From Tissierellia bacterium (GTDB lineage Bacteria; Bacillota; Clostridia; Tissierellales; Tissierellaceae): DNA of 32,039 nucleotides. Location of the stretch: the NCBI GenBank assembly GCA_012521625.1, contig JAAYLY010000058.1, forward strand, positions 1 to 32,039. Direction: 5' to 3'. The position numbers and the translations under genes are program-made. Below are positions 16,025 to 23,795 of this stretch, in pieces (position 1 is the first letter of the stretch; each line of letters opens with the position of its first letter). The notes under the pieces were generated by a model. The model was not told the DNA's origin. It was given only the letters and a program-made list of their open reading frames with translations, and made no database searches.

Positions 16025-16055
16025 AAAGGGGAGCAGTTTACTGTTCCCTTTTTTT
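16025..16055 (+). terminator. Rho-independent terminator after upp
   Basis: An 11-bp stem with two G-T wobbles closes a TTTA loop (16037-16040) and is followed by a T run to 16055. It begins 7 bp after the upp stop codon. Confidence 0.88.
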
Positions 16056-16091
16056 CAACTGGCTAGTAATAAGTGAAGGAGAGAAGCTTTC

Positions 16092-17132
16092 ATGGAGAAT
16101 TATATCATACCCATTATAGTAGCAATTATTATTTCTTTAGTATCCACTCCTTTAGTCAAGAAATTAGCTGTAAGAGTAGGGGCCATAGACGTTCCCAAGG
16201 ATGAGAGGAGAATACATAAAAAGCCCATGCCCTTAATGGGAGGCTTAGCCATATATATTGCCATTGTTATAGCGGCCTTGATATTTTTACCCTTAAATGA
16301 TACCCTGATCTCCATTTTAGTTGGGGCAACTATAATATTGGTTTCTGGTATTATTGACGATATTAAGGGTTTAAGTCCTAAGCTTAAGCTGGTATTTCAA
16401 ATTATTGCAGGACTTGTACTTATTTATGGAGGCGTAAAGGTAGATTTTATAACTAATCCCTTTTCTAAGGATTATGCCCTCCTCTATTTAAATGGACTAT
16501 CCATCCCCATAACCCTTTTTTGGATTGTGGGTATTACTAATACTATAAACCTTATAGACGGCCTAGATGGTTTAGCTTCAGGGGTGGCTATGATTTCAGC
16601 TTTGTCCTTGATGTTGGTAGCTGAGAAATTTGGTCAAGAGGAGGTTACCATCCTATCTGCCTTGGTAGCTGGAGCCTGTTTAGGTTTTATACCCTATAAC
16701 TTTAATCCGGCTAAGATCTTTATGGGGGATACTGGTGCCCTCTTATTGGGCTTTATGCTAGCGGCCATATCCATAGAAGGGGTTATGAAGAGTGTTGCTA
16801 CCATAGCTATAGTCGTCCCCATTCTAATCCTAGGGGTACCCATATTCGATACTACCTTTGCCATCTTCAGAAGATTATTAAGTGGACGTTCCATAGCAGA
16901 AGCTGATAAGGGCCATCTACACCATAGGTTGTTGGATAAGGGATTTTCTCAAAGGCAAACGGTTCTGATCCTTTATGGCCTATCTGCAGTCTTTGGTATA
17001 TTTGCAGTAATAGTAGCCAAGGCCAATAGCAAGCAGGCAGTCTATATGTCGGTCCTACTATTTTTAGCTGCCATATTATTTGCCTTTAAGCTGGGCATGT
17101 TTACGAACAAGAAGAATACTAATAAGAAGTAA
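16092..17132 (+). CDS. Undecaprenyl-phosphate N-acetylglucosaminyl-1-phosphate transferase (TagO/WecA-like)
   Basis: A polytopic membrane enzyme of 346 residues that transfers an N-acetylhexosamine 1-phosphate from its UDP-sugar to undecaprenyl phosphate, starting teichoic acid or other surface-polymer synthesis. About ten hydrophobic segments are visible. Family motifs are MGG after the first loop, the catalytic DD in GIIDDIKGL (89-90), NLIDGLDGLA (153-162), FMGDTG (210-215) and the HLHHRLLDKG loop. The latter and the adjacent UDP-GlcNAc epimerase gene favour TagO/WecA rather than MraY. The C terminus is a short lysine- and asparagine-rich tail. Good AAGGAG ribosome site. Confidence 0.92.
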   Translation: MENYIIPIIVAIIISLVSTPLVKKLAVRVGAIDVPKDERRIHKKPMPLMGGLAIYIAIVIAALIFLPLNDTLISILVGATIILVSGIIDDIKGLSPKLKLVFQIIAGLVLIYGGVKVDFITNPFSKDYALLYLNGLSIPITLFWIVGITNTINLIDGLDGLASGVAMISALSLMLVAEKFGQEEVTILSALVAGACLGFIPYNFNPAKIFMGDTGALLLGFMLAAISIEGVMKSVATIAIVVPILILGVPIFDTTFAIFRRLLSGRSIAEADKGHLHHRLLDKGFSQRQTVLILYGLSAVFGIFAVIVAKANSKQAVYMSVLLFLAAILFAFKLGMFTNKKNTNKK

Positions 17133-17150
17133 AAGGAAGAGGTGAGCTGA

Positions 17151-18266
17151 TTGAAGAGGTTAAAGGTGATGACTGTATTTGGGACAAGGCCTGAAGGGAT
17201 AAAAATGGCACCTATCATCAAGGAGTTGGAAAAAAGGGAGGATGTGGAAAGCATAATCTGTGTTACCGCCCAACATAGGGAGATGCTTGACCAAGTTCTT
17301 AAAATATTTGACATAGAACCAGACTACGATTTAAATATCTTTGAACCAGGCCAAAGCTTAACAAAGATTACTACCAGGGCCTTGGAGGGATTAGAAAGGG
17401 TCATAGCAAAGGAAAAACCAGATGTCTTGCTAGTTCAGGGTGATACCACCACAGTCTTTTCTGGAGCCCTAGCAGCTTTTTATCAAGGGGTTAAGGTTGG
17501 CCATGTGGAAGCAGGCCTAAGGTCAGGTAATATTTACTCCCCCTATCCTGAAGAGGCCAATAGGATGTTGACGGGAATTTTAGCCGAATACCATTTTTGT
17601 CCTACTATTAGAAACAAGGAAAATTTACTAAGGGAAAACTATCCAGAAGACAAGCTCTATATCACTGGTAATACGGTAATAGATGCACTCCAGTATGTGG
17701 TTAAGGATGAGTACATATTTGATAATGGGTTATTAAATAAGATAGATTATGAGAATAAAAGGGTAATACTTTTAACCTCCCATAGGAGGGAAAATATAGG
17801 AAAGGCTATGGAAAATATTTTTTCAGCCGTCAATGATATTGTAAATAAGTATGATGATGTGGAAGTGGTTTTCCCAGTCCACCTAAATCCTAGGGTCAGG
17901 GAGATAGCGAAAGGGATTTTAGGCTCTAATGAAAAGGTCCATTTGATCGATCCCCTTGATTACGAACCCTTTACCAATTTAATGAATAGGGTTTATCTGG
18001 TGGTAACGGACTCAGGTGGATTACAGGAGGAGGCTCCAACCCTGGGTAAACCTGTATTAGTAGTAAGGGAAGAAACGGAAAGGCCGGAGGGGATAGAGGC
18101 TGGTACTGCTAAATTAGTGGGCACTGAGTATAAATCAGTTTATGATAATTTAGATTTTTTACTATCCAATGAAGCTGAATATACAAAAATGGCTAAGGCG
18201 GTAAATCCTTATGGGGACGGTACTGCAGCTAAAAAAATAGTGGATATATTGCTGAATGCTAATTAA
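17151..18266 (+). CDS. mnaA: UDP-N-acetylglucosamine 2-epimerase (non-hydrolysing)
   Basis: Converts UDP-GlcNAc to UDP-ManNAc, the donor for wall teichoic acid linkage units and other polymers. The 371 residues have the GT-B-like fold of WecB/MnaA: FGTRPEGIKMAP (10-21), GDTTTVFSGAL, the catalytic EAGLRS and PEEANR, the UDP-binding TSHRREN, and DSGGLQEEAP with PVLVVREETERPEG. It starts with a TTG after GGAAGAGGTGAGC, 18 bp after the TagO-like gene, so the pair is an operon. Followed by a terminator. Confidence 0.95.
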   Translation: MKRLKVMTVFGTRPEGIKMAPIIKELEKREDVESIICVTAQHREMLDQVLKIFDIEPDYDLNIFEPGQSLTKITTRALEGLERVIAKEKPDVLLVQGDTTTVFSGALAAFYQGVKVGHVEAGLRSGNIYSPYPEEANRMLTGILAEYHFCPTIRNKENLLRENYPEDKLYITGNTVIDALQYVVKDEYIFDNGLLNKIDYENKRVILLTSHRRENIGKAMENIFSAVNDIVNKYDDVEVVFPVHLNPRVREIAKGILGSNEKVHLIDPLDYEPFTNLMNRVYLVVTDSGGLQEEAPTLGKPVLVVREETERPEGIEAGTAKLVGTEYKSVYDNLDFLLSNEAEYTKMAKAVNPYGDGTAAKKIVDILLNAN

Positions 18267-18288
18267 TTAAGTTTCTAATAGAATGAAT

Positions 18289-18327
18289 TAACCTTATCTA
18301 ACTTTAGATAAGGTTTTAATTTTTTTG
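18289..18327 (+). terminator. Rho-independent terminator after mnaA
   Basis: A perfect 9-bp stem (18291-18299 with 18306-18314), 6-nt loop, and a T-rich tail with a seven-T run ending at 18327. Confidence 0.8.
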
Positions 18328-18639
18328 ATATGGCTTTAATGTACCTAAGCAATATAAAGAAAACTGGGAAGAAACAATAAGTATATATTTAATATCTTTT
18401 TAGTATCATAATAATAATTATTTTGTATTGAAGTATGTAACAAGGGTTACCGAATATCGATTATATTTTGTATAGAATTTTATTAAGACTATTTCTATAT
18501 CTTTGGTCCTAAATAACCCTTTCCCCTTTAATCTTCATTGCATGTTTCTAAATATTTTGATAATATAATATTAACTATTTTATGATATAATTGATTATAT
18601 GAACCATGAAAAGCTAGAGTCAAATAAGTTGGAGTGAAT
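18328..18639 (+). promoter_or_regulatory. AT-rich leader upstream of the ATP synthase operon with an extended -10 candidate
   Basis: About 310 bp without a credible gene on either strand. TGATATAAT (18583-18591, an extended -10 box) lies about 50 bp before atpZ and is the best promoter candidate; I see no clear -35. A short inverted repeat GTAAC-4 nt-GTTAC sits at 18437-18450. The rest is AT-rich with no repeat or riboswitch-like fold that I can support. Confidence 0.4.
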
Positions 18640-18873
18640 ATGGTGAAGAAAAAGAGAGATTACAAAGATACCTTAAAAAATCTTACCCTAATAAGCCAAA
18701 TAGGCTTATCCGTTGTAACCCCCATCCTTATTGGAGTTTTTCTAGGGCAATTGTTGGACAAGTGGTTTGGAACTAGAAGCATCTTTGTAATCATATTTAT
18801 TGTTCTAGGTGCTGGTGGTGGGTTTTTAAACCTATTTAAAATTACTGGTACATGGAAGGATAAAAGGAAGTGA
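18640..18873 (+). CDS. atpZ: AtpZ-type ATP synthase accessory membrane protein
   Basis: A 77-residue protein with a basic N terminus and two transmembrane hairpin helices. The first (about 20-38) contains GVFLGQLLDKW and the second is glycine-rich (GAGGGFLN). This is the pattern of the small AtpZ/AtpQ family encoded ahead of atpI. Such proteins are thought to help assemble the Fo sector or act with AtpI in divalent-cation handling. Start options are GTG 18634, ATG 18640 and GTG 18643; the GGAG at 18631-18634 leaves 5 nt to the ATG and excludes the first. It begins the operon and is 4 bp from atpI. Confidence 0.85.
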   Translation: MVKKKRDYKDTLKNLTLISQIGLSVVTPILIGVFLGQLLDKWFGTRSIFVIIFIVLGAGGGFLNLFKITGTWKDKRK

Positions 18874-18877
18874 ATAC

Positions 18878-19243
18878 GTGAACAATGACCTTATATTAAA
18901 GATATACAAAAGGACCCTTATATTTAGTTTTTTCATTATAGGATTTAGCTTTTTTTTGCTTAAGGAGCCTAAGGCAGCAATATTAGGTTATATCTTTGGT
19001 ACTTTAATTGCCATGTTAGCCTTTAAACTATTGGATCTATCAGTACAAAAATCGGTTAAAATGCCCCCTAGAAGGGCCTCCGCATATGCAGTTGGACAGT
19101 ATTTTATTAGGTACACTATATATGGGACAGTACTCTTGGTAGCAGGTAAGGCAGATTACCTAAGTTTAACGGCTACTGTTTTAGGGCTATTAAGCATAAA
19201 GATTGTTATAATTTTGTCATCCATTTTCAATAAAAGCCTATAA
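18878..19243 (+). CDS. atpI: ATP synthase subunit I (AtpI-like)
   Basis: A 121-residue protein with four hydrophobic segments, encoded between atpZ and atpB as in many ATP synthase operons. AtpI homologues assist c-ring assembly, demonstrated for Na+-type enzymes. Sequence conservation in the family is low, so the call rests on size, topology, the mid-protein KMPPRRASAYAVGQYFIRY segment and position. GTG start with a GGAAG site a few bases upstream. Confidence 0.8.
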   Translation: MNNDLILKIYKRTLIFSFFIIGFSFFLLKEPKAAILGYIFGTLIAMLAFKLLDLSVQKSVKMPPRRASAYAVGQYFIRYTIYGTVLLVAGKADYLSLTATVLGLLSIKIVIILSSIFNKSL

Positions 19244-19299
19244 ATAAGAAATATTTATCCGATTTCATTAATTATGAATATATGAAGGGGGGGATAAAA

Positions 19300-19971
19300 T
19301 TGGAAATAGCAATACTAGCAGGAGATAAGGAAATTATTATTCCTGATAGTGTAATCAACTTTGTTATTGTAGGTATACTACTTTTAATTTTTGCCCTTGT
19401 GGTTAATAAGAAGGCAAAAGATGTTGATCCAGAAAAAGCACCATCTACATTTCTTAATGTAGTAGAGTTAATAGTTGATACCGTTAATAATTTTGTCATA
19501 TCGACTATGGGAAAACACAACCTAAGATTTGCACCTTATATACTAACACTTTTTATCCTAATATTATGTTCTAATCTATTTGGCTTGTTGGGATTCACAT
19601 CGCCTACATCAGATTATTCAGTTACTTTTTCCTTGGCATTGGTTACCTTTGGTATTGTGCAGGTAAATGCCATCAAGAGTGCTGGAGGTTTTGGAAAGTA
19701 TTTAAAGGGTTTCTTGGATCCTTTGCCATTCCTACTACCCTTGAATATTGCTGGTGAATTGGCTAACCCAGTATCATTATCCTTCCGTTTATTCGGAAAC
19801 GTATTAAGTGGTAGTCTTATAATGTCATTACTTTATAGTTTTTTAGGTTACTTGGCGCCTATAATAGCACCGCCATTCCATATATATTTTGATATATTTT
19901 CAGGTGTGTTGCAGGCTTTCATATTTACCATGTTGACCATGGTATTTATAGCCGGTGCAACTGAAGAATAA
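19300..19971 (+). CDS. atpB: F1Fo ATP synthase subunit a
   Basis: Membrane stator subunit that forms the ion half-channels against the c ring. The preferred start is the TTG at 19300 (223 residues), 5-6 nt after a seven-G purine site; the ATG at 19282 lies upstream of that site. The essential arginine is R163 in SLSFRLFGNVLSG, preceded by NIAGELANPV with the conserved Glu and Asn. A final helix QAFIFTMLTMVFIAGA closes the protein. About five to six transmembrane helices. Confidence 0.95.
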   Translation: MEIAILAGDKEIIIPDSVINFVIVGILLLIFALVVNKKAKDVDPEKAPSTFLNVVELIVDTVNNFVISTMGKHNLRFAPYILTLFILILCSNLFGLLGFTSPTSDYSVTFSLALVTFGIVQVNAIKSAGGFGKYLKGFLDPLPFLLPLNIAGELANPVSLSFRLFGNVLSGSLIMSLLYSFLGYLAPIIAPPFHIYFDIFSGVLQAFIFTMLTMVFIAGATEE

Positions 19972-19994
19972 GAAAATTAAAGGAGGAATTTATA

Positions 19995-20264
19995 ATGTTT
20001 GAGGGTATTTCAAATGAAGCTTTTGTATTAGGATGTTCAGCAATAGGAGCAGGTATAGCTATGATTGCAGGATTAGGACCTGGAATCGGTCAGGGTTATG
20101 CAGCTGGTAAGGGTGCAGAAGCTGTTGGCAGACAGCCAGAAGCCCAAGGTGATATTACTAGGACTATGTTATTAGGTCAAGCCGTTGCAGAGACAACAGG
20201 TATCTACTCCCTGGTAATAGCTATTATTCTGTTATTCGTTCAACCTTTATTAGGAGCTTTATAA
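19995..20264 (+). CDS. atpE: F1Fo ATP synthase subunit c, Na+-binding type
   Basis: The 89-residue two-helix rotor subunit. Helix 1 contains GLGPGIGQGYAAGK, the loop is RQPEA, and helix 2 contains GQAVAETTGIYSLVIA. The ion-binding residues match the sodium signature known from Ilyobacter tartaricus (Q32, V63, E65, S66, T67, Y70): here Q33, V64, E66, T67, T68 and Y71, with Thr replacing Ser at one site. Proton-type c subunits lack this polar set. So the ring most likely binds Na+. AAAGGAGG ribosome site. There is one c gene only and no V-type fusion. Confidence 0.95.
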   Translation: MFEGISNEAFVLGCSAIGAGIAMIAGLGPGIGQGYAAGKGAEAVGRQPEAQGDITRTMLLGQAVAETTGIYSLVIAIILLFVQPLLGAL

Positions 20265-20272
20265 AAAAGGCT

Positions 20273-20295
20273 AGAGGTGGGTATATCCCATCTCT
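20273..20295 (+). other. Intercistronic hairpin between atpE and atpF
   Basis: A 9-bp stem (20273-20281 with 20287-20295, one G-T wobble) with a 5-nt loop and no T run. It sits 9 bp after the atpE stop and ahead of the atpF ribosome site. It is not a terminator by form; it could protect or separate the message of atpE, which must be made in excess. Confidence 0.5.
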
Positions 20296-20321
20296 AAAAC
20301 ATTGAAATAGGAGGTTGAGTA

Positions 20322-20843
20322 ATGGGAGAAATAGATATTGTAGTTAGGGTCTTACCCGAATTAAGCTCTGTTCTCATATCTTGGGCAACATTATTAGTAC
20401 TTTATTTATTACTAAGAAAACTATTATATAAACCAGTTTCCAAGATTTTAAGTGATAGACAGGCTAAGATTCAGTCTAATATAGAAGAAGCAAAACAGTT
20501 AAGGGAAGAGGCAGAAAAGCTAAAGCTAGATTATGAAGCACGTATAGCTGATGCAAAGAAGGAAAGTCAAGATATTATAGAGTCAGCTAGGAAGCGTGGA
20601 GAAGAACTAAGGGAAAATATAGTAGAGGAAGCAAGAAAAGAAGCAGAACTACTCATGGATAGGGCAAGAAAGACTATAGAACAGGAAAAGGAAAAGGCCT
20701 TTGAAGATATTAAAGCTCAGGTAGGTGAATTAGCAATATTAATAGCCTCAAATATAATGGAAGAAGAAATCAATCCTGCTAAACAGGAGGAATTAATCCA
20801 TAAATTTATCGATGAGGTAGGTAGTTCACAATGGCTGAATTAG
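20322..20843 (+). CDS. atpF: F1Fo ATP synthase subunit b
   Basis: Peripheral stalk subunit: 173 residues with one N-terminal transmembrane helix (about 12-32), then a long highly charged heptad-rich helix (about 45-150) and a short C-terminal part that binds delta. The LLRKLLYKPVSKILSDRQAKI junction is typical. AGGAGGT ribosome site. The last 13 bp overlap atpH. Confidence 0.95.
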   Translation: MGEIDIVVRVLPELSSVLISWATLLVLYLLLRKLLYKPVSKILSDRQAKIQSNIEEAKQLREEAEKLKLDYEARIADAKKESQDIIESARKRGEELRENIVEEARKEAELLMDRARKTIEQEKEKAFEDIKAQVGELAILIASNIMEEEINPAKQEELIHKFIDEVGSSQWLN

Positions 20844-21370
20844 TTTCTAAGAGATATGCTTTATCCATATTTGAGGCTGGCTTGGAGCTAGAGAAATTAG
20901 ATATCTTTAATAAAGAGTTAAAATATTTAGACGAAGTTTTAAAAGCTGAGAAGGATTTTTTTGAGATCCTTAAGAATCCAAGGATTAGCAAGGATGAAAA
21001 AAAATCTTTAATTACTGAAATCTTTAGGGGGCGTCTATCCCAGGAAGTTATAAATTTCTTTTATATAATAATAGATAAAAGAAGGGAAAAGTTTATCTTT
21101 GATATAATTAGGGAGTATCAATCCATCTATAACGAATACAATAATATCCTAAAGGTGGAAGCAGTTACAGCCATCCAAATGGATGAAAAAGCAAAGGAAA
21201 AATTAAAGCTAGTATTGGAAAATAAGTTAGGTAAAAAGGTTGACATTATAAACAAGGTAGATAAATCCATATTAGGTGGAGTTTTATTGAAGATGGAGGG
21301 TAAGATAATCGATTCAACCATTAGGAGTCAATTAAAGAAACTAGAAAATCTAATAACCAATGTTCATTAA
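20831..21370 (+). CDS. atpH: F1Fo ATP synthase subunit delta
   Basis: Links the peripheral stalk to the top of F1. The 179 residues begin with an N-terminal helical bundle (SKRYALSIFEAGLE, YLDEVLKAEKDFFEILKNP) and end with the conserved ILGGVLLKMEGKIIDSTIRSQLKKL motif of delta subunits. It overlaps atpF by 13 bp, indicating coupled translation. Confidence 0.95.
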   Translation: MAELVSKRYALSIFEAGLELEKLDIFNKELKYLDEVLKAEKDFFEILKNPRISKDEKKSLITEIFRGRLSQEVINFFYIIIDKRREKFIFDIIREYQSIYNEYNNILKVEAVTAIQMDEKAKEKLKLVLENKLGKKVDIINKVDKSILGGVLLKMEGKIIDSTIRSQLKKLENLITNVH

Positions 21371-21392
21371 GGTGAAGTCGAGGTGATAAAAT

Positions 21393-22895
21393 TTGGAGTT
21401 AAGGCCAGAAGAAATAAGCTCAATTATAAAGGAACAAATCAAGCGATATGAAAAGAAGTTAGACCTGGTTGACGTAGGTACTGTACTTGAGGTTGGAGAT
21501 GGTATAGCCAGATTATACGGCCTGGAAGGTTGTATGGCTGGTGAATTAATTGAATTTCCAGGTGAAGTATACGGTATGGCCCTAAACTTAGAAGAAGATA
21601 ATGTTGGATGTGTTCTTCTAGGTTCAGACGCCAATATCAAAGAGGGAGATACAGTTAAGAGAACTGGTAGGATTGTTGAAGTTCCAGTTGGAGAACAGAT
21701 GATAGGTAGGGTAGTTAATGCCCTGGGGCAACCTATTGATGGGAAAGGAAGCATAAATGCTGATAAATTTAGACCCATAGAGAGGATAGCACCAGGGGTT
21801 ATTACCAGAAAAAGCGTTAGCGAGCCTTTACAGACTGGTATCAAGGCTATAGATGCCCTATTCCCTATTGGAAGAGGCCAGAGGGAATTGATCATAGGTG
21901 ACAGGCAGACTGGTAAAACCGCAATCGCCATAGATACCATCTTGAATCAAAAAGAAGAAGATGTAATCTGTATATATGTTGCCATAGGGCAAAAACGTTC
22001 AACAGTAGCTCAAATTGTGGACGTGCTGGAGAAAAATGGAGCAATGGACTATTCCATAGTGGTATCTGCTACGGCTAGTGAGCTGGCACCCCTACAATAT
22101 ATAGCTCCTTATGCTGGTGTTGCAATGGCAGAAGAATTTATGGAAGCGGGTAAGGATGTTTTAATTATATACGATGACTTATCTAAACATGCTATTGCTT
22201 ATAGGGCCATGTCTCTATTATTAAGGAGACCACCAGGAAGGGAGGCCTTCCCAGGAGACGTATTCTATCTACACTCTAGACTTTTAGAAAGGGCTGCTAA
22301 ATTAGATGATAAATTTGGCGGTGGATCCATTACAGCATTGCCTATAGTAGAAACACAGGCGGGAGATATTTCAGCCTATATTCCTACTAACGTTATCTCT
22401 ATTACAGATGGACAGTTATTCCTGGAAACGGACCTATTCTTTGCAGGCCAAAGACCAGCTATCAACACTGGACTTTCAGTTTCCAGGGTAGGGGGAGCTG
22501 CCCAAACTAAGGCCATGAAGAAGGTTGCCGGAAAATTAAAGCTAGAGTTGGCCCAATATAGAGAATTGGCTGCCTTTGCCCAATTCGGTTCAGATCTGGA
22601 TCCAGAAACTAAGGCTACCTTGGAGCAAGGGGCTAGGATGATGGAGATATTAAAGCAGCCACAATACAGTCCGGTTTCCCTAGCACACCAAGTTATAATC
22701 TTATATGTTGCAGGTAATAAGCACCTATTGGATATAGAAGTAGATAAGGTAGTACTTTTTGAAAGGGAATTCTTAAACTTCGTAGATAATAACTATCCTG
22801 AAATAGTGGAGGATATTACTAAGACTAAGGATTTAACAGATGAAACTATTGAAAAGATCGAGGAAGCAATACAAGAATTTAAAAAGAACTTCTAG
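21393..22895 (+). CDS. atpA: F1Fo ATP synthase subunit alpha
   Basis: The 500-residue non-catalytic nucleotide-binding subunit of F1. Walker A GDRQTGKT is at 169-176; VNALGQPIDGKG and the SVSRVGGAAQTKAMK segment carrying the conserved arginine finger are present. Full length at both ends. Starts with TTG after CGAGGTGAT, 22 bp after atpH. Confidence 0.97.
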   Translation: MELRPEEISSIIKEQIKRYEKKLDLVDVGTVLEVGDGIARLYGLEGCMAGELIEFPGEVYGMALNLEEDNVGCVLLGSDANIKEGDTVKRTGRIVEVPVGEQMIGRVVNALGQPIDGKGSINADKFRPIERIAPGVITRKSVSEPLQTGIKAIDALFPIGRGQRELIIGDRQTGKTAIAIDTILNQKEEDVICIYVAIGQKRSTVAQIVDVLEKNGAMDYSIVVSATASELAPLQYIAPYAGVAMAEEFMEAGKDVLIIYDDLSKHAIAYRAMSLLLRRPPGREAFPGDVFYLHSRLLERAAKLDDKFGGGSITALPIVETQAGDISAYIPTNVISITDGQLFLETDLFFAGQRPAINTGLSVSRVGGAAQTKAMKKVAGKLKLELAQYRELAAFAQFGSDLDPETKATLEQGARMMEILKQPQYSPVSLAHQVIILYVAGNKHLLDIEVDKVVLFEREFLNFVDNNYPEIVEDITKTKDLTDETIEKIEEAIQEFKKNF

Positions 22896-22918
22896 ACTAA
22901 AAAGCGGGAGGTGAGCTT

Positions 22919-23776
22919 TTGGCCAAATCAACCCGAGATATTAAAAGGCGTATAAAAGGTATAAGTAATATAAAGCAGATAACTAATGCTATGGAATTGG
23001 TAGCTTCAGTGAAGATGAGGAAGGCTAGGGCTAGATTGGAAAGAACAAGGCCTTATTATAATACTGTCCTTAATAGTATTAAAGATGTACTAAGTTATAC
23101 CAAGGTTAGCCATCCGCTTTTAGAGGAGCGTGAGGTTATAAAATCCCTCTATATAGTCGTAACTGCTGACAGGGGATTAGCTGGGGGCTATAATGCCAAT
23201 GTTACTAGATTAGTAGACTCAAAATTTAAAAATGATAAAGAATCCATTTCCTTAATCACCGTTGGTTCAAAAGGAAGGGATTTTTTTAGAAATAGGGGAT
23301 ACCATATTGTAAAATCATTCCAGGGAATTTCTGAAGAACCGGAGTTTAAAGATGCAAGAGAAATTGGTAAGATTGCTATAGACCTTTTTCTTGAGGGGCA
23401 AGTGGATGAAATCAATATAGTTTATACTAGATTTATTTCAAATATATCCTATGATGCTAGGATTATGAAGCTTTTACCTGTAGATGATCTTAAGGTTGAA
23501 GGGGAGGATAAGCTTAAACCCATTATAGATTTTGAACCTTCACCTGAAGAAGTTTTAGATTATTTAATTCCCAAGTATATTGAATCCACTATATTTGGAG
23601 CTTTAATAGAAGCCTCTTCCAGTGAGCAAGCTGCCAGAAGGGTTGCCATGGAAAATGCAACGGACAATGCGGAAGAGATGATTGAAGAACTTAACATAAG
23701 TTATAACAGGGCTAGACAAGCAGCAATCACCATGGAAATTTCTGAAATTGTTGCCGGTGCAGACGCTTTAAAGTAA
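22919..23776 (+). CDS. atpG: F1Fo ATP synthase subunit gamma
   Basis: Central rotor shaft of F1, 285 residues. The N-terminal coiled-coil helix contains RRIKGISNIKQITNAMELVASVKMRKA-like family sequence (in parts), the middle has TADRGLAGGYNANV, and the C-terminal helix ends NRARQAAITMEISEIVAGADAL. Starts with TTG after GGGAGGTGAGC. Confidence 0.96.
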   Translation: MAKSTRDIKRRIKGISNIKQITNAMELVASVKMRKARARLERTRPYYNTVLNSIKDVLSYTKVSHPLLEEREVIKSLYIVVTADRGLAGGYNANVTRLVDSKFKNDKESISLITVGSKGRDFFRNRGYHIVKSFQGISEEPEFKDAREIGKIAIDLFLEGQVDEINIVYTRFISNISYDARIMKLLPVDDLKVEGEDKLKPIIDFEPSPEEVLDYLIPKYIESTIFGALIEASSSEQAARRVAMENATDNAEEMIEELNISYNRARQAAITMEISEIVAGADALK

Positions 23777-23795
23777 CATAGAAAGGAGTGGGCAA

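Noticed and set aside
16092..17132. MraY (phospho-MurNAc-pentapeptide transferase) for the TagO/WecA-like gene
   Set aside because: The HLHH loop form and the adjacent UDP-GlcNAc 2-epimerase fit polymer initiation; no mur ligase genes are next to it.
18437..18450. Inverted repeat GTAAC-AAGG-GTTAC as an operator for the atp operon
   Set aside because: Five-bp arms are expected by chance in this AT-rich leader, and the site is about 140 bp from the likely promoter.
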